Shown here: one piece after another, positions 5,892 through 7,451 of the stretch
How positions within the stretch are numbered: the first letter of the stretch is position 1
Layout: every line of letters starts with the position of its first letter
Origin: an uncultured Maritalea sp.
GTDB taxonomy: Bacteria; Pseudomonadota; Alphaproteobacteria; Rhizobiales; Devosiaceae
Length of the DNA stretch: 7,451 bases
Direction: 5' to 3'
Assembly (NCBI GenBank): GCA_913055925.1
Contig: CAJXLH010000125.1
Span: forward strand, 1-7,451
Notes under the pieces: generated by a model
Seen by the model: only the letters and a program-made list of their open reading frames with translations
What the model was told of the DNA's origin: nothing
Database searches by the model: none
Translations under genes and position numbers: made by a program

Positions 5892-6698
5892 ATGAGCACT
5901 CTTGAGATTGCCGGACTATCTAAACATTTTGGCGCAACCAAAGCCGTGGATGACGCAAACCTTTCAATTGAACGAGGTGAATTTGTCGGCGTGATCGGAC
6001 GTTCGGGCGCTGGCAAGTCCACGCTACTTCGCCTCATCAATCGGCTAATTGACCCCACATTGGGCTCTATCTCGTTTGACGGCACTGACATCACCAAACT
6101 TAAAGGTAAAGAGCTGCGCAAATGGCGTCGCAATTGCGCGATGATCTTCCAACAGTTCAACCTTGTGGAACGTTTGGACGTCATCACCAACGTGCTTGTT
6201 GGTCGCATTTCAGAGCATGGATTGTTTTCATCAACTGCGATGCGTTTCTCCGATCAAGAACGCGCCATGGCCGCCAAAGCGCTTGACCGCTTGGATATGG
6301 TCCCCTTTGCATTGCAACGCGCCGGTACTTTGTCCGGCGGTCAGCAGCAACGCGTGGCCATTGCCCGTGCGCTGGTGCAAAACCCTAAAATCATGCTCGC
6401 AGACGAGCCAATTGCATCTCTCGATCCGGGCAATGCAACGCGCGTTATGGAAGCATTGCGCACCATCAACAATGAAGATGGCCTGACCGTTTTGGTCAAC
6501 CTCCACACGCTTGATACGGCCCGCGAATATTGCAGCCGCGTCATTGCTATGCGCGAAGGAAAAATCATGTTCGATGGTCCTGCGAGCCAGCTGACCGACG
6601 ATGTGGTGCGCGACATTTACGGCACGGAAGGCCTCGAAGAGTTCAACGAGGCAGTCACCTCGACTTCTGTGCGCTCGAACCCGCCTGTTGCGGCTTAG
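5892..6698 (+). CDS. phnC: Phosphonate ABC transporter ATPase PhnC
   Basis: PhnC is the nucleotide-binding subunit on the inner face of the membrane that powers phosphonate uptake through PhnE with the binding protein PhnD. The product is 268 residues (E. coli 262). Motifs are Walker A GRSGAGKST (36-44), Q-loop Gln87 in IFQQFNLVERLDV, signature LSGGQQQRVAIARAL (147-161), Walker B IMLADEPIASLDP (167-179) and H-loop His205 in VNLHTLDTA. The stretches FQQFNLV, ADEPIASLDP and NLHTLD are typical of PhnC rather than of PhnK or PhnL. It begins a second transcription unit behind the phnM terminator. Its stop is 40 bases before phnD. The tail after IYGTEG is 24 residues, variable and not conserved. 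Confidence 0.95.
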   Translation: MSTLEIAGLSKHFGATKAVDDANLSIERGEFVGVIGRSGAGKSTLLRLINRLIDPTLGSISFDGTDITKLKGKELRKWRRNCAMIFQQFNLVERLDVITNVLVGRISEHGLFSSTAMRFSDQERAMAAKALDRLDMVPFALQRAGTLSGGQQQRVAIARALVQNPKIMLADEPIASLDPGNATRVMEALRTINNEDGLTVLVNLHTLDTAREYCSRVIAMREGKIMFDGPASQLTDDVVRDIYGTEGLEEFNEAVTSTSVRSNPPVAA

Positions 6699-6738
6699 TT
6701 CCAACTACCCACTAGCATCTCACACTAGGAGAATCCCG

Positions 6739-7451
6739 ATGAAGTTGCTAACAACGACTGCGCTTTTGGCGCTTATGATTACCCCTGCGTTCGCAGACGG
6801 CTGGAAAGACGACTACCAAGTCGTGAAGTTTGGTATCCTTTCAGGCGAAAACGAAAAAGACCGTCTGGAGCGCAACGAGCCCCTACGTGCATTTTTGGAG
6901 AGCAAACTTGGCGTAAAGGTCGAGATTTTTACAGCTGGCAACTATGACGGCGTTATTCAGGCGATCTCAGCTGATCAAATCGAAATTGCTCGATTTGGCT
7001 CTTCATCTTACGCTGCTGCTTATACGGCGACGAATGGCAATGTAGTGCCAACTTTAACAACCCTTAAGCAAGACGGCACAACAGGTTACTACTCAATCGT
7101 TGTGACCCGTTGCGACAGCGGCATCAAAAACCTTGAAGATGCAAAAGGTAAAGTACACGCATTCGCTGACCCAGACAGCACATCAGGTTATGCTGTGCCG
7201 TACTTCAACATGGTCAACAAAGAAGGCTTCAAGCCTGAAGATCACTTTGGCACCGTGTCTTTCTCAGGTTCGCACGAAGCTGGCGTTCAGGGCGTTGTAA
7301 ACGGCACTTTTGACACGGCAGCAACATACCAAAACAACGACGCGTCTGGCGTTTACCAGCGCATGGTCGACAAAGGCATGATTGAAGCTGACCAAGTTTG
7401 TAAAATTTGGGAGAGCCCTGAGATCACTTCTGGCCCTTGGACATTCCGCGC
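6739..7451 (+). CDS. phnD: Phosphonate-binding periplasmic protein PhnD (3' end missing)
   Basis: PhnD is the periplasmic receptor that hands phosphonates to the PhnC/PhnE transporter. The ATG at 6739 has AGGAGA at 6727-6732. The frame stays open to the window edge, giving 237 residues of a protein usually around 300-340. Residues 1-19 form a signal peptide: Lys2, a hydrophobic core, then AFA with predicted cleavage after Ala19. The mature part starts DGWKDDY, then FGILSGEN (31-38). The ligand-binding stretch DPDSTSGY (144-151) holds the Ser-Thr-Ser group that grips the phosphonate in PhnD structures. GSHE (177-180) and Asp192 match the His/Glu and Asp positions used for amino-phosphonates in E. 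coli. Cys125 and Cys221 could form a disulfide. The family is clear; the ligand is not determined by what I can see. Confidence 0.93.
   Translation, partial: MKLLTTTALLALMITPAFADGWKDDYQVVKFGILSGENEKDRLERNEPLRAFLESKLGVKVEIFTAGNYDGVIQAISADQIEIARFGSSSYAAAYTATNGNVVPTLTTLKQDGTTGYYSIVVTRCDSGIKNLEDAKGKVHAFADPDSTSGYAVPYFNMVNKEGFKPEDHFGTVSFSGSHEAGVQGVVNGTFDTAATYQNNDASGVYQRMVDKGMIEADQVCKIWESPEITSGPWTFR

Noticed and set aside
6710..6728. CACTAG direct repeat between phnC and phnD
   Set aside because: Two 6-mers 13 bases apart (6710-6715 and 6723-6728) in a short spacer; too short to support an operator or processing site.
1..7451. Mobile elements, CRISPR arrays, tRNA or rRNA genes
   Set aside because: No repeats-with-spacers, transposase-like frames, terminal inverted repeats or tRNA-like folds were seen; nearly all bases are in phn genes.

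Overview
The window is most of a phosphonate-utilisation (C-P lyase, phn) locus read entirely on the + strand: phnG, phnH, phnI, phnJ, phnK, phnL and phnM packed head to tail (120-5749), a hairpin terminator, a 142-base intergenic region, then the phosphonate ABC-transport genes phnC and phnD, the latter cut by the right edge. Moderate base composition by eye, GHIJKLM order, an AS pair before the REMP-like segment of PhnJ and a second phn unit carrying the transporter all suggest an alphaproteobacterium (Hyphomicrobiales/Rhodobacterales type). This placement comes from memory of the families, not from a search.

Region by region: 1-119 is a leader with no convincing gene, ending in the Shine-Dalgarno site of phnG, whose best start is GTG at 120. 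120-3056 encodes the four proteins of the C-P lyase core complex (PhnG, H, I, J), translationally coupled by abutting or overlapping stops and starts. 3053-4596 encodes the two ABC-type ATPases PhnK and PhnL that dock on that complex. 4583-5749 encodes PhnM, the diphosphatase of the pathway. 5757-5791 is an intrinsic terminator. 5790-5891 holds a direct-repeat element resembling a weak Pho box plus weak promoter elements. 5892-6698 is PhnC and 6739-7451 the first 237 residues of PhnD.

In the known pathway PhnD/PhnC (with PhnE, not in view) import the phosphonate. PhnI with PhnG, PhnH and PhnL couples it to ribose from ATP, PhnM removes diphosphate, and the radical-SAM enzyme PhnJ breaks the C-P bond using a 4Fe-4S cluster.

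The surprise is PhnJ. It aligns without gaps to my recollection of E. coli PhnJ (constant offset +6) through the radical glycine, the His108 equivalent and the VPP segment. The four cysteines of the family's CX2CX21CX5C motif (three cluster ligands and the catalytic cysteine) are replaced by Thr247, Arg250, Val272 and Gly278. The frame is intact, neither other frame restores the motif, and the protein carries a C-terminal extension. PhnG, PhnI and PhnK also deviate at positions usually strongly conserved. The locus may therefore encode a divergent C-P-lyase-like complex with a different final reaction, or one whose PhnJ is no longer a lyase.
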